A stretch of DNA of 64,000 nt from Sordaria brevicollis (GCA_033439795.1 JAUTDP010000002.1:3410001-3474000); one strand, 5' to 3'; counted from the first letter of the stretch, positions 34,993 through 45,400 are shown. Numbers and translations are program-made. The notes: generated by a model from the letters alone, not told the origin.

Positions 34993-35963
34993 GACTGTTT
35001 TGCTACGTCACTGGCAGTAATTTGATGGGTGATGGTACTTTGAGTACACGGACTAAGGGGCCTCGGCTGATTTCGTTCGCGAGATGAGTGGATTCTGTGG
35101 TTGCGTCTTGTAACAGGTCTTGTCCTGGGTGCCATTTCTTGTCTTGGGGAGGCTACGTGGAGAGGTACTGTGAATGGTCTATCGTCATGCTTCCACGATC
35201 AAGGAGTGTGGATATAAAACTAGATGTATGTGGTCCTAGGGACTTTGGGATGGTAGGAGACCAGCTTCGAACTGTCTTTAGCCGCCGTCCTTTGCGGTTT
35301 GGCCCCATCCACCTGGAATGGATTTCGGAAGCGCAACCATTGTTCATGGCAAAAGCTCAAAGTCTTGTGCCCTCTTGACTACATTTTGGATATTTCGAAG
35401 CGCGCGTTAGTCCTTCGGCGGTATGGATTCTCTCCAGGGAAACCCAGTTGACCCTGAAGTGTCCTTAAACCCAAGTATCAGGATATCATCCGACACGGTC
35501 CATGCATCTACGATGACATGATGTGAAAATTCTCTGTCGCAGATGGACTCGACATATCCCTTTTTTTATTATACCTTGGACTCGTTGGCGCGACCTGCCG
35601 CCTGTAAGGCGGCTGTGACACTCGACACCCAGTCATAGTACCAACAAGCCGCAAAAAAAGCTATGACGTGTTGGGCCGGTCAAGAAACACATGCTATGAA
35701 TGATGCAAGTAGTGGTTGATCATGGATGACACTCCACCTATGCTTCCATGAGCACCACGGGCTTCACTAGATTCGCAATCATTGAACGCCATGTTAAAAG
35801 CTGGGTGATGAGCAATTGCTTTCCACCTTCGGGGAAACACCATCGTGCCTATTTCTATCATCTACATGTTTTTCTTGGTCTTCTCTTCAATCTTTTCCAA
35901 CAACTTTTTACATAATAGCTCGTCCCGAAACTATACAAAGCAAACACAATCACTCTACCAGCC
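34993..35963. other. Intergenic, no gene seen
   Basis: About 970 bp between divergent genes (minus 34992, plus 35964), so both promoters must lie here. No other coding signal. Confidence 0.4.
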
Positions 35964-36146
35964 ATGTCTCCAAAGAACGGTCACGCTCGACTAGCAAAAT
36001 TTCAGAAAGGAAGACGCGCCGTATCGAAGATGAAGGCGGTAATGGTGGTTTCAGCCATGGTAATGGTGAAGGTCATAGCACCAAAGCTGTTGGTGCCTAT
36101 GGCAAAGGCGGGCATTGTGAGAGTACGACACCCAGACAGGAGATAA
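35964..36146 (+). CDS. 60-aa basic/hydrophobic protein, copy 1 of a paralog pair
   Basis: ATG preceded by CTCTACCAGCC, 60 residues, starting MSPKNGHARLAKFQKGRRAV. A basic N-terminus leads into a hydrophobic core (MVVSAMVMVKVIAPKLLVPM) and ends AKAGIVRVRHPDRR. A second ORF at 38076 encodes a protein of exactly the same length, alignable without gaps at 31 of 60 residues. Where residues agree, many codons differ at the third base (for example R cga/cgg, G gga/ggc, S tcg/tcc, V gtg/gtc, I att/ata), which is what selection on this frame would produce. Function unknown; the basic plus hydrophobic layout could suit a membrane-associated or mitochondrial peptide. It overlaps a Gly-rich alternative frame. 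Confidence 0.55.
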   Translation: MSPKNGHARLAKFQKGRRAVSKMKAVMVVSAMVMVKVIAPKLLVPMAKAGIVRVRHPDRR

Positions 36147-36220
36147 TTACAGAAGGGGGCGGGAGATTTGCGCAGGACAATTTTTATTCCTTCAATTTGC
36201 TGTCGGACTCCTTCCTAGAA

Positions 36221-36989
36221 CTACAGAGGTAGCCAAGAGTCCTTCCTTGTTCCCAATTCCGCCTGCTCTTCTCTAAACCTGTCGACAATAACCCTGACTG
36301 CGTCTGCGGCCACTGGGCACTTCCAGTCCCATATCCCGGTTTAGAAGCTAGCCACCTGCAACGTCCAGCTCTGTCCATTCTCAGACAGTTCTCGTCTCAG
36401 ACCTTGGAGTTTTCCCTCCAAGGTTTTGATCGTATCTTCATCACGCTTTGTTCCATCCTTTTGCATTTCCTCCACAGTTGGCCCTTTACAACTTCAATGA
36501 ATCGCATCAATTCCAGCGAATCATCATTATCCATAGGTAATCGCCATGATTTCTTCCCCTGGAATGCGATGGTGATTTTCCCCAATCTCTCGAGCCCCAG
36601 ACACGGGCCCATTGGCGGACACGCTGTCCACAGTGGAAGCTTGAAGACTCGGTCTTTTACGGCTTTGGGTTGCCGGGGGCACAAAAAATGGCCTATCATT
36701 GAGGCGAGAAGATCCATTACAGCCCACAGAGGCTTCCCAAAGTTTATACCGCTCTTCCCTGCGTTTCTTCTATATTTTGGGATCATCTGAAGTGGAATAC
36801 TTGGGAGGCGCAGGAACCGGATCGTCAGACAAGCCCAACTGCTGGCGCACAGATAAAGGTCCGCGTGACTTGCCCTCCAGTTGGCTTTTGGGCCTCGGTA
36901 GGAGGTGCTGTGGCTTGTCGCTGGAAAGACGTATTCTTTCCAGAAGGATTCAAAGTGTCGCTGCCAATACTCTGAGGGTTGGAGGACAT
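36221..36989 (-). pseudogene. Frameshifted gene remnant, coiled-coil C-terminus
   Basis: On the minus strand an ATG at 36989 opens MSSNPQSIGSDTLNPSGKNT and continues to about 36870. Coding-like sequence then continues one frame over (SRGPLSVRQQLGLSDDPVPA, PPKYSTSDDPKI) until TAG at 36772-36770, resumes KKRREERYKLWEASV.. in the same frame, meets a cluster of stops near 36540-36500, resumes as GPTVEEMQKDGTKRDEDTIK and TLEGKLQGLRRELSENG, stops at TAA 36343-36341, and resumes DWKCPVAADAVRVIVDRFRE to 36221. The stop cluster region ends in TGTAAAG and may be an intron that lost its donor. At least one frameshift and two or more internal stops make this a pseudogene. The original product was hydrophilic with a C-terminal coiled coil; family unknown. 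Confidence 0.6.
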
Positions 36990-37137
36990 TGTTACTCGAA
37001 TTCGTTGCTAACAGCGGTAGGACGGGTTTGAACCTCGTGGTATTCGACTTGATCGAAGATTGCGTTCGGCCACAAAGGGAGTTGATGATGATGTATTGTC
37101 TTTAAGAGGACTTTCGACGCCGCGTCTTGAGGATTTA

Positions 37138-37452
37138 TACCGTAGAAACTCGACAAACTGGTAAACCTCTAATATAGGAAAATCAGGGTAGTCTACCAAA
37201 TAGTAGGGACAGGGTACACCATACCTAATATGCTCATCTAACGCCTATTTCCCCCGTTAAGAGGAATAGTACCAAGACCTTTTTCGACCACCTCCGGACT
37301 ACCAACACACTGCACCACCTTAACACACATACATTTATGTGCAGAACAGCGGGCTTCTACTTCTACAGAACTGTGCGTTTCCTGGCAGAAAACCCTTACA
37401 TTCTACCTAAGTTTGCCTAAGCGGTTTACCAGTTTGTCGAGTTTCTACGGTA
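37138..37452. mobile_element. MITE-like element A (315 bp) with perfect 30-bp TIRs
   Basis: Inverted repeats at 37138-37167 and 37423-37452 are identical over all 30 bases, starting TACCGTAGAAACTCG. If the outermost TA is a target-site duplication, as in Tc1/mariner-type insertions, the element proper begins CCGTAG and ends CTACGG. The 255-bp interior has no coding capacity, so it would depend on a transposase elsewhere. Two further elements with the same ends occur at 57460 and 57786. Confidence 0.8.
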
Positions 37453-38075
37453 GTTTCTAGAATTTGTGGACGGATACGGTGGCCAGGAAGTGGTGTCCCA
37501 AGGACAACGGGTCCGAAGGAAGCAGAATATATGCACCTGAGTTCGTCAGCAAATGAGGTGCGCTCCAGCGAGGGTTCAACCGCGTGTGTGACCACTCGGG
37601 CGCTTTTGATGGATTGTCGAAGCATGTTCCTTTTTCCTTGATTGAGCTCCAGCGAGACTCTTTGTGTTGGTAGAGGTACCTCTAGTCATTGTTGCGTCCA
37701 ACCCACATGTTGGTGCCGCGTGCGCCATGTGAAGCGGCTAACAACCCTTCACTCCATCAAGTCAAAGAATCGATGAGCTATGACTCGAGGGCCAACCAGC
37801 TGACTTCATAGGAAGTATACCTCTGAGATGATTCACTGGCATCAATCTCGGGCACGTAGGTTATGCTTTGGCAAGCTCTGATCGTGCACCCCTTCGAGAC
37901 TGTGACTTGCCCGATCAGGGTTCATCATCCTGCTGGTGCTTGACTGATGAAGGGCCGTTTCCAATGTCGGGGCAACCTGTTTACCTACTTATCTTACACC
38001 CTTTTGTCATCTGTCCGTGTTGAAATTTCATTTTAAAACATCTTTCAAACATAGGTTTCCTCCGAAGATATTGCC
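37453..38075. other. Intergenic, no gene seen
   Basis: About 620 bp between element A and the second 60-aa ORF. It must hold the promoter of that ORF if the ORF is expressed. The minus-strand frame 37407-37625 overlaps the TIR and is not supported. Confidence 0.4.
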
Positions 38076-38258
38076 ATGCCATTAACCAACAACCAACATC
38101 GGCCCTCCAAGCACCATAAAGGCAGCCGTGTAATATCCAAGATCAAGACAGCGATGGTGGTGTCGGTGGTAGTCATGGTCAAAGTGAGAGCACCGAAGTT
38201 GCTGGGATCTTTGGCAATGGTGGGCATAGTGAGGGTCAAACCTCCAACAAAGATATAA
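38076..38258 (+). CDS. 60-aa basic/hydrophobic protein, copy 2 of a paralog pair
   Basis: ATG in GATATTGCCATGCC, 60 residues, starting MPLTNNQHRPSKHHKGSRVI. The shared core reads SKIKTAMVVSVVVMVKVRAP against SKMKAVMVVSAMVMVKVIAP in copy 1, and both end with GIVRV plus a basic tail. Conservation falls on residues and not on third bases, and lengths are identical, so both copies look protein-coding. The upstream sequences of the two copies are not similar, so the duplication is old or covered only the ORF. Function unknown. Confidence 0.55.
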   Translation: MPLTNNQHRPSKHHKGSRVISKIKTAMVVSVVVMVKVRAPKLLGSLAMVGIVRVKPPTKI

Positions 38259-38697
38259 GAAATGGGGCCTGGAATCGTCGCTGGAAGGGGATAGGGGTTA
38301 GAAATACCACTACGGTAGTTTATTAGCTATATTGGCTCCTAAAAACCAAAGCATCCTCCTTCGTCCACATGACCAGTGCACACAAGCTCCCACTATACCT
38401 GTCAAACAAGACCTGTCCATCATCTACCACAACTAGGTATCCTTTCTCGTGGGAATCGGTCTGTCTGCTTACGCCTGAGAATTCATGGCATCCTCAAAGG
38501 TTCCTTCCGATGCATTTGATAAGGTACCGCAGAATTTGTCAACGAACTCGTCGCTGCGAGCAATTCTCACAGTTTCCGCAAGATAAATCCCCGAATTAAG
38601 CGTAGGAAATGTTAATTACGCCTTCGCCTATGTCTTTGGTTAGCAACGCGTAATTTCGGACTGTACACGAAGGTAAACCTATGGCTAATCCACTCAC
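38259..38697. other. Short intergenic stretch, no gene seen
   Basis: About 440 bp between the 60-aa ORF (plus) and the broken gene (minus). A lone CTACGGTAG at 38308-38316 resembles an end of the MITE-like elements, but no partner is present. Confidence 0.4.
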
Positions 38698-39272
38698 CTA
38701 ATTTTTATCCAGTTCCATCGACTTCTCTTCGGGTTCTGAATCATCGTCTTCCAAGACCCACCGCTTGGGGCCGGGCTTCAATTGAGATCTGGCGTACTTC
38801 CCCGACAAAATCTTTGCCTGGTTTGAAGCGATCTTGGCTTGCTCTATAAAACCACTGGTCAGTCACTCCCTTCCAACCTCTATTTTAGTTACTATCAAGA
38901 GATACACATGGGTGAACGCGTACCAATCTCCATCTGTCTTTGTGTTTGTTTGGGGCCTGGCCTCTCGAAAGGAACTCGGAACATGTCCTTCGCGGTTAGA
39001 GGTTTTGGTAGCCCGTTGGTAGTTTTGTTCACTTTGCTTGACTCGTGAGGGTTCATGTTGGCTGTTATTCTCCGTGCTGGACAAATCCGGGTCTAAGTAG
39101 CTCAGAAGTCTTGACAGAAATATGGGCTGTGAGAACAGGATGGTTTAGAAGTGCTTTCCAAAGGACAGAGGTTGCTCGATTTATATGTGCGAAGACTGAT
39201 GACTTGTAGTGTCTCTGCGGGGTAGTCCTCGAAGCACTTCAAGGCTTGCCGCTGTTTGTGAAAGAATACCAT
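38698..39272 (-). pseudogene. Probable frameshifted gene, one intron
   Basis: Minus strand. An ATG at 39272 opens MVFFHKQRQALKCFEDYPAE and reads to SHSPYFCQDF with TGA at 39104-39102. One frame over, starting within the same sequence, is FLSRLLSYLDPDLSSTENNS, which continues coding-like to a donor GTACGC at 38923. After the acceptor CCAG (38857-38855), the exon 38854-38698 reads GFIEQAKIASNQAKILSGKY, ARSQLKPGPKRWVLEDDDSE and ends MELDKN then TAG. A one-base deletion near 39118 would explain the break, giving about 160 residues originally. An unusual intron (possible GTCCTT..CACAG) puts the next exon in the wrong frame, so I favour a frameshift. No known family. Confidence 0.5.
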
Positions 39273-39810
39273 TGTGTGGCCAATCTCGATTTGATCTTTG
39301 TGCTGCGAACTGGCTTCGTCATTACCCGCGCGCCTACAGCTCCTTTGTCAACCCCATCTTGCTAGTTATTGTGACGATGATAGCGTCAGAATTGTCGATG
39401 CAGTGGGCAAACGTGGTCACCGAGATGATACGACTACCAACAAAAAGAGCATGAGACACGGATATACACGGAGGGGAAGGGTCACTAGGTCAGGAAGGAG
39501 TTTGTTCAATGCCTTTGCGGACGTTTTTTGGTGGGTTTCGATGGAAACAGATCAATTGTATTATCCTACAGTCAGCTCCGATCATACCGTACCAGTCCTC
39601 TCCCGCCAATTCTCACCGTTCGGAAGCCAGTTACCCGTTTTTTTCTTTGGTTTTCTACAGTTGTTGATACTTGCCTATGACTCCTCGGCTTCAACATTCT
39701 TGCAGGCCTCTTTTGAATCAAATGATTCCGCAAGTGACTTGCATATATTTGCTTCCCATTGTTTCCCAGACCTGTGGTAGAGATTCCAGCGGTACTTGCT
39801 CGTCGAAAGC
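39273..39810. other. Short intergenic stretch, no gene seen
   Basis: About 540 bp between two minus-strand genes. Plus-strand open frames at 39209-39919 run through both neighbours and are not supported. Confidence 0.35.
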
Positions 39811-40472
39811 TCAGAGGCGAGTCGCCGCTCTGAGTTCCTCCAATGCCTGTTCCTCACGAAGCCTGTTTTCACGCCATCTGTATCTCAGCGCCTCCCGGAA
39901 CTTGTTGATCAGGCACTGATCCATTTCGTGAGCCTCCAAATCATGGATATCCTCCAAGAAACGGGGATCCGCCTCGCGGAAGAAGATGATCAAAACCTTC
40001 ATTCGAATCTTGCGGATCTGTTTCTCCTTCCCGTATCTCTCCTTGGGATCCAGATCGCGGCACTTGTTGACCAGCGCTTCGAAGACTTTGGCTTCGGTAT
40101 TGTCTCCGATCGCATCCTGGGCAGCACAGTATGCCTCGTAGGTGTCCAGAGCGTCGAAGAGCCAGGAGTGCCAGGTCTGGGCTTCTTTGTCCATGAGTAG
40201 ATATGCCAGCTTGGACTTGCTGTGTTGAGCAAGCTTCCACGGCGAGTAAGTTTCCCATTCGTAGTGAGGCTGCATGATTGCGGTGGTAGCGAAGTGGTGA
40301 TACCGCGTAAACTGGCGCTTGAAGCTGTCTGGCGAATTATACTTATCCTGAGAGATGTTGAGCGTAGTTAGGTTGCGATAGATGGTCCTCGTGATGATGA
40401 TCGAAGACTTACTGACCTGACATGGATGAAACGAGAGTCGAGGAGATGAGGATAGATATAGAAAATCTTCAT
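39811..40472 (-). CDS. Uncharacterised two-exon protein (198 aa)
   Basis: Minus-strand exon 1 40472-40413 encodes MKIFYIYPHLLDSRFIHVRS; exon 2 40347-39811 continues DKYNSPDSFKRQFTRYHHFA and ends LEELRAATRL. The intron (65 bp) has a consensus GTAAGT donor, a CTAAC branch site and CTCTCAG acceptor, and joins in phase 0. Taking the ATG inside exon 2 would lose about 45 residues that look continuous with the rest. The protein is rich in Trp, Tyr and charged helices (WHSWLFDALDTYEAYCAAQD, FREALRYRWRENRLREEQAL). No signal or membrane segment. I recognise no family; a regular coding frame and good splice sites support a real gene in the accessory-looking stretch. Confidence 0.65.
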
Positions 40473-41298
40473 GAGCCTGCGCCCACTACTATCGCAGGCT
40501 TAGCACAATAATTCATCGAACACGTCCCGTTGTTGTCTCGGTTCACAACAGTAGTTCATTGAAAACATGCTGTTCTCAGGACAAAGGGCATTGTATGGAC
40601 AATGACATTCCGTTCGCTGTGCACGAAGGTGGCTCCTCTTCCCGCGTGGGCTCTTTGTTGCTCCTTCAATGGCATAGTTTGCTGTCCCGGAAGACTGTCC
40701 TCGCCTATTCGTCAACCACATGCCTGAATACTGCACAATCTGCGTATCTCAAAGTTCGTTAACTCGGTGTTCATCAAGGCCCCAAAAGTCCTTTGTGGGT
40801 ATGTCAATCCACGGGAGGGCCTCCGGCTAGTAAACCAGCAATGACGAGCCTTCCAGCTCGACCACGTCGCCTGTTCACCCCAGTTTTCATTCTTCGTCCC
40901 ATCTTCCCGCCTCGTTGGCGTTTGAAACCGCACTGAGGTGTCACTACCGACACTGTTCACGGTGTTGACCATCCGGGGGTCCATCATCGCCCTCGACGTC
41001 CCTCAAGTCAACCCCAAGTAGACCTGTTGACACGACCAAGGTGCCCCGCAAACATCGCTCGTTTCTATGCATCATTACTCCCTTACACACGGTCAGCTAT
41101 AGCCCGATCCTCATCACCGATCATGGTTTCCAAAAGCCCATTGGGGATGTATATCTCCAAGCCAAGCCCTTCCTCAAGGTCCTGACTGATCATCACTTCC
41201 ACCCACATCCATACACGAACAACCAAAAAAGAACAAAAACACACACCTAACTGAACAGCACCCCTCAAGGAAGAAAGAAAGGAAAAAGACCCAGCACA
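40473..41298. other. Divergent intergenic region
   Basis: About 0.8 kb between divergently transcribed genes, so it carries both promoters. The part next to 41299 is A/C-rich (CACACACC, AACAACC), typical of a leader. No gene seen. Confidence 0.4.
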
Positions 41299-41931
41299 AT
41301 GAACATGAACGAGGAACAATGGCCCGCCCTCCCCACCCAGCTCAACAACCCCCTCCCGTCCTCCACGTCGGTACCTGTAGTCCCCTCAGTCTGGAACAAG
41401 GGACTTACGAAGCCGGCAAAGGTCGACTCGCCAGCCCCAGCCGCGGGGAAGAACGAAGCCCCCGAGTCGAGAGCCAACGCAAAGGTCGACGAGGCCAAGG
41501 TCGAGGCCAAGGAGGTCGTTAAAAACACGAACACAGACACAAATACAGCTCTGGAAACCGATAAGGAGCACAGTGATACTCCTCAGCCCAAGCCCAAGGA
41601 CGGGAAGACGGTTTCGAAAAAGGAGAGGAAGAGCACCAAGCCCGAGGCCGTCGCCAAAGAAAAGGACGCATTTCACAAACCCCGGGGCAAGAAAAACCGC
41701 AAGTTCGTCCCTCTAGCCGTGGACGAGGAAGTGGCTGAAGTGGCTGAAGACAAAGAGAGCACGAACAAGACAGTCCCGAGGAAGAACAACGCCAAGTTTG
41801 AACTTAGAGACGCCAAAGTTCCCAAGACTAGACCGCCGAGGAGTGAAGGGGATGGGTATTATAGCGGGTACTATGTTTGTGGTAGTAAGTCCGGGGAGAG
41901 GGAGAGGGTGTGGGTTTGGGTTGAGGCTTAG
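41299..41931 (+). CDS. Lys/Glu-rich protein with N-terminal WPALP motif
   Basis: ATG at 41299 in GCACAATGAACATG, 210 residues if unspliced. Residues 1-12 are MNMNEEQWPALPTQ; a second tryptophan motif is SVWNKGLTKPAK. The middle is a long Lys/Glu/Ala-rich, probably disordered stretch (AKVDEAKVEAKEVVKNTNTD), followed by basic KPRGKKNRKFVPL and KNNAKFELRDAKVPKTRPPR. WPAL plus basic, disordered sequence is seen upstream of La motifs in fungal LARP/Sro9-type RNA-binding proteins, but no La domain follows. A GTAAGT at 41885-41890 with CAG at 41936-41938 would give an alternative tail (..CGTVYSYMYVSGRLG..), so the last 15 residues are uncertain. Function not established. Confidence 0.6.
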   Translation: MNMNEEQWPALPTQLNNPLPSSTSVPVVPSVWNKGLTKPAKVDSPAPAAGKNEAPESRANAKVDEAKVEAKEVVKNTNTDTNTALETDKEHSDTPQPKPKDGKTVSKKERKSTKPEAVAKEKDAFHKPRGKKNRKFVPLAVDEEVAEVAEDKESTNKTVPRKNNAKFELRDAKVPKTRPPRSEGDGYYSGYYVCGSKSGERERVWVWVEA

Positions 41932-42434
41932 TTCTCAGCAGTGTATTCCTACATGTATGTGAGTGGTAGGTTGGGAATTCCAAAAGCAAAGGGGGAATAG
42001 GGAGGACTTGAATGGACTGTGACGTGGTTAGCAACATGGTGTCGGAAAACAAGAGCCGAAACCTTGGGAGTGACATAAATAAGATGGGATTTGAGTGAAA
42101 AAGACTCACCGTACGAATAATTGATTGGGTTAGAAAACCGTAGTATCATATAGAAATGAGAATAAAATTAGAGAAACCAAAGGGTTCTAATCCAAGGGAA
42201 CGATAGGGAGTGGATCATGGAAGTGTTGAAATTGACAAACGCCTTTCCCATCTCCAATTCCACCACGTGTATATACAAGCCCACGTCCAAAACCCGCTTG
42301 AACAGGCCTAGGTTTTTCGCTGTTCCCAAGATTATGTATAACCCCTCTACCATGCCCCCTACTTCCATCACAATATCACCACGACAAAAAGAAGTCGTAC
42401 AATAGACCAAGCCATATACAGACAAGAGAAGACA
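41932..42434. terminator. Convergent 3' region
   Basis: About 500 bp between the plus-strand gene ending at 41931 and the minus-strand HECT gene ending at 42435. It must hold both polyadenylation regions; AATAAAA at 42162-42168 is a candidate signal for the plus-strand gene. No other gene seen. Confidence 0.4.
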
Positions 42435-45400
42435 TCAGGCAAACCCAAAACCCTGCGCATTCTCCAACGCCATAGCCAACCTCTCCCTCAACATCTCCTT
42501 ATCTTTATACTCCGGCAACAAGAGGATACCATAGCAGGTATAAGCCGTCGGCAACCGCGGAGCCTTCTTCTTCTTCTCCTTCGGCGTTTGATGTTCCTGT
42601 GGTTCGCTACGAGTACTGGCCCGTCTGTCTCGATGAGGATGACTATGACTATGGGCACTTCTCTCACTTCTCTGTCTTCTGTGTCCGTTTGCCGAAGAGC
42701 CAGTGTGTCTGTGTGCTGGTGTTGCCGGTGGTGGAGGCGGAGGTGGAGTGTTTTCCTGCTGTTGCTGTCTTGCGTCATCTTCCACGGGGTTATTGACGGT
42801 GGAGCTTTCAGGAGCGGGTTGAGGCTGAGGCTGAGCCCGGCTCTCGTGGCTCTCGCCACTATCCTCAACTACCACCTCGCCTCGTCTCACTCCGTCGTCC
42901 TCCTCTTCTTGCTCTCCCCAGAAGTCTTCTTCTTCGGAAGTGTACTCATCGCTAGTGTATTCTTCCTGGCCCTCTCCCCAGATGTCATCGGTGGTATACT
43001 CAGCTTCATCCTCGTCTTCTTCATCATCCACATCGGTATAGTCCTCCTTGCCGTTCCTCTGCAAAGTGAATACCAGGTTCTTAACACCTCCGACCGGCAA
43101 GCGATCGCTGGCCGTGACGAACTCCAGCAGCCGCCTCTTCATATTCTCGTCGTACTTCTTGACGATGCTCCAGAAGTCTCGGACCGTCCGGTGAGAGGCG
43201 TCCCAGTCGACGTAGCGCGTGTACCGCTGGAGTTCGGCGATATCAATCTCCTGCACGCCTTCGACTAGGGACTGTAGGAGTGCAGGGGTGAGCAGCGATA
43301 GAGACTTGGGGTGCAGACAGGTGCGGAAACCGCGAGCAAAGGCCTCGAATTGCGGACGGATGGAGACATCGGTCAGGTAACGGATATAGTCGGAAACAAA
43401 CTGCTCGCGGTTTTCAGCCGTGACGAGAGGGGCTTCGTCCTCGGTAGGGGTGGCAGAAGCGGAAGACGAGGCATCACTGAGCCTTCGGTAGGCGGTGGAG
43501 AACTGGGGCCATGGTTCTTCCCGAGAGAAAGCATCCGTTTGGGCGGCCGACTTGCCGCTCCGAGAAGAGATGGGCGGGGGCGGGGGTGTCATGAGCTTCG
43601 TTACCTGCTCGCCAAAGCTATCGACGGAGAACTCGTACGTGCGTGCAAACACGTCCTCGACAGAGCCTCCCATTTCTTTCTCGTCCCAGTCAAGGAGCAT
43701 GGTTAGACCGCTGACAAGATCTGGCCAGCCGTCCGCAATGTGATCGAGGTCGGTAACGGGTTCTCCGAGGAGTTTGGCGTAAAGCGCCCTGGGGAAGGTG
43801 ACTGGAAGGGTGAGACCGTTGTAGAGGGCGAGGGACATCAGGAGTCCAATAAGCTCGAACTTCCACTCCTCCACCACGGACCCCGGCTGGAACCAAGTCA
43901 TCTTGGTTCTCTCATCTACCGTGAACGCGCCGTAGTCAGGGTTCAAGGCCTCTGCCATGGCCAGGCGGAAGAATTCCTGCTGGACACCACCCGAGTCAAA
44001 ACCTTCCTCGCCAGCATGTTCACCGAGGTGGATTTTGAGCGGCCGCATAAGCTCACGCTCCTCCCGCCGCCAAAGCTGGTCAAACGCGTCCCTTATGACT
44101 CTGTTACGTCTGATTTCGAGAATGAGATATTTCGAACTCGCAACCTTCAGCTTATCCAAAATGACCCTTCTATGGTGCTCGTTCATCGGGCTGGATCTTC
44201 CCATGTAGACCTCAAACCAATCCTGCATCGAGGATGATTGTTCATAATAGCGATTCATGCGTGACAGGTTGATGGCTCGGAAGAATCCCACAAGCGTGTT
44301 GTTATCAAAAAGGTAAGGAAAATCAAGCAAGTGAAGCTGCTTCCGGGTGGAAGCGTGGGCAAGCCAGCCGACAGGCGCCTCCACCGTGTCCAAGCGATCG
44401 GCAAAGTATTTGGTGTGGAACTGAACGTCACCAAGTAGGAGGTCTTCACGCTTCTTGTCTATTAGATGCGAATGTTAGTATCGAGGGCCTTTTATCATAA
44501 TGGGACCAGGGAATAACTTACGCATAGCATCGATGAGGGCCAAGGCACCACCAAAAGGCCCATCTCCAGGCACCTCGGGGTTGCCATCCCACTCTTTGAT
44601 CATCACAGCTCTCGCCCAGTCAAGCAAAAGGATAGGAACACGTGTCTCGTGAATTGTGCGTTCCAGAAAAGGGAAGTTGAGGATGTACAAGGCGTCCTCA
44701 TTCAGATAGTCCAATTGCGAAAACAAGGGTGTAAGCACGTCGTGTTCTTTGGCATCATCATCTGCAGAATTCGACCTCTTCAGCTCGTCAAAGTAACGAC
44801 GTGTCGGGATGGCTGCAAGAACACGTTTCGCAAGACGGAGAGCCAAGTCGTCGGAGAAGGCGTCCTCGTACTGAAGACACAGTTCAGTGGGCTGTTCAGC
44901 TGGTGAGCCACTGCCTGCAAATATCAGGCCGTGAGCCCTGATTCTGGACATGTCGTAAAGAGGCGTATCATCTCTGACCAACGGGGCTGCAGCGACCAAG
45001 GCGTGTAGGCAGATGGAGAGTAGTCGACCAGCTTCCTCGTTGGACAGAGCCTTCTCGGACTTGGGGAAGAGCTTTGTCGTCCGCGAACGGAGAGACTGGA
45101 GCGTCTTTGGCGGGGCAAACAGACCAGCAGCCGCCATCCACAAACTGTGGAAGACAAGTGTTGGGGCAATTCGTGTCATGCGTAGCATGCAGTACCAAAG
45201 CGTCTCCGAATCATAGAGTTGCCCTTTTGTGGTGAAGGATCGAATAGCCTGATGTGGATCGCTCAGCACATGAAAGAGAGATTGTTCTACAAACAGTTTC
45301 CACTCCAGTTTCATGTTGGGTGAACGAACGCTTTTTGGTTCGACCTTTCTCTCGAGCTCCTTGCTCTCGTCCGCATAGCCCTTGTGGAATTTGGTCACTG

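Noticed and set aside
35816..36232. Gly/Ser-rich alternative frame over the first 60-aa ORF
   Set aside because: Partly conserved between the two copies, but its second copy is interrupted by a stop and lacks a matching start; third-base variation favours the 60-aa frame.
38308..38316. Single CTACGGTAG resembling an element end
   Set aside because: No inverted partner within 1 kb, and nine bases are too few to call a relic.
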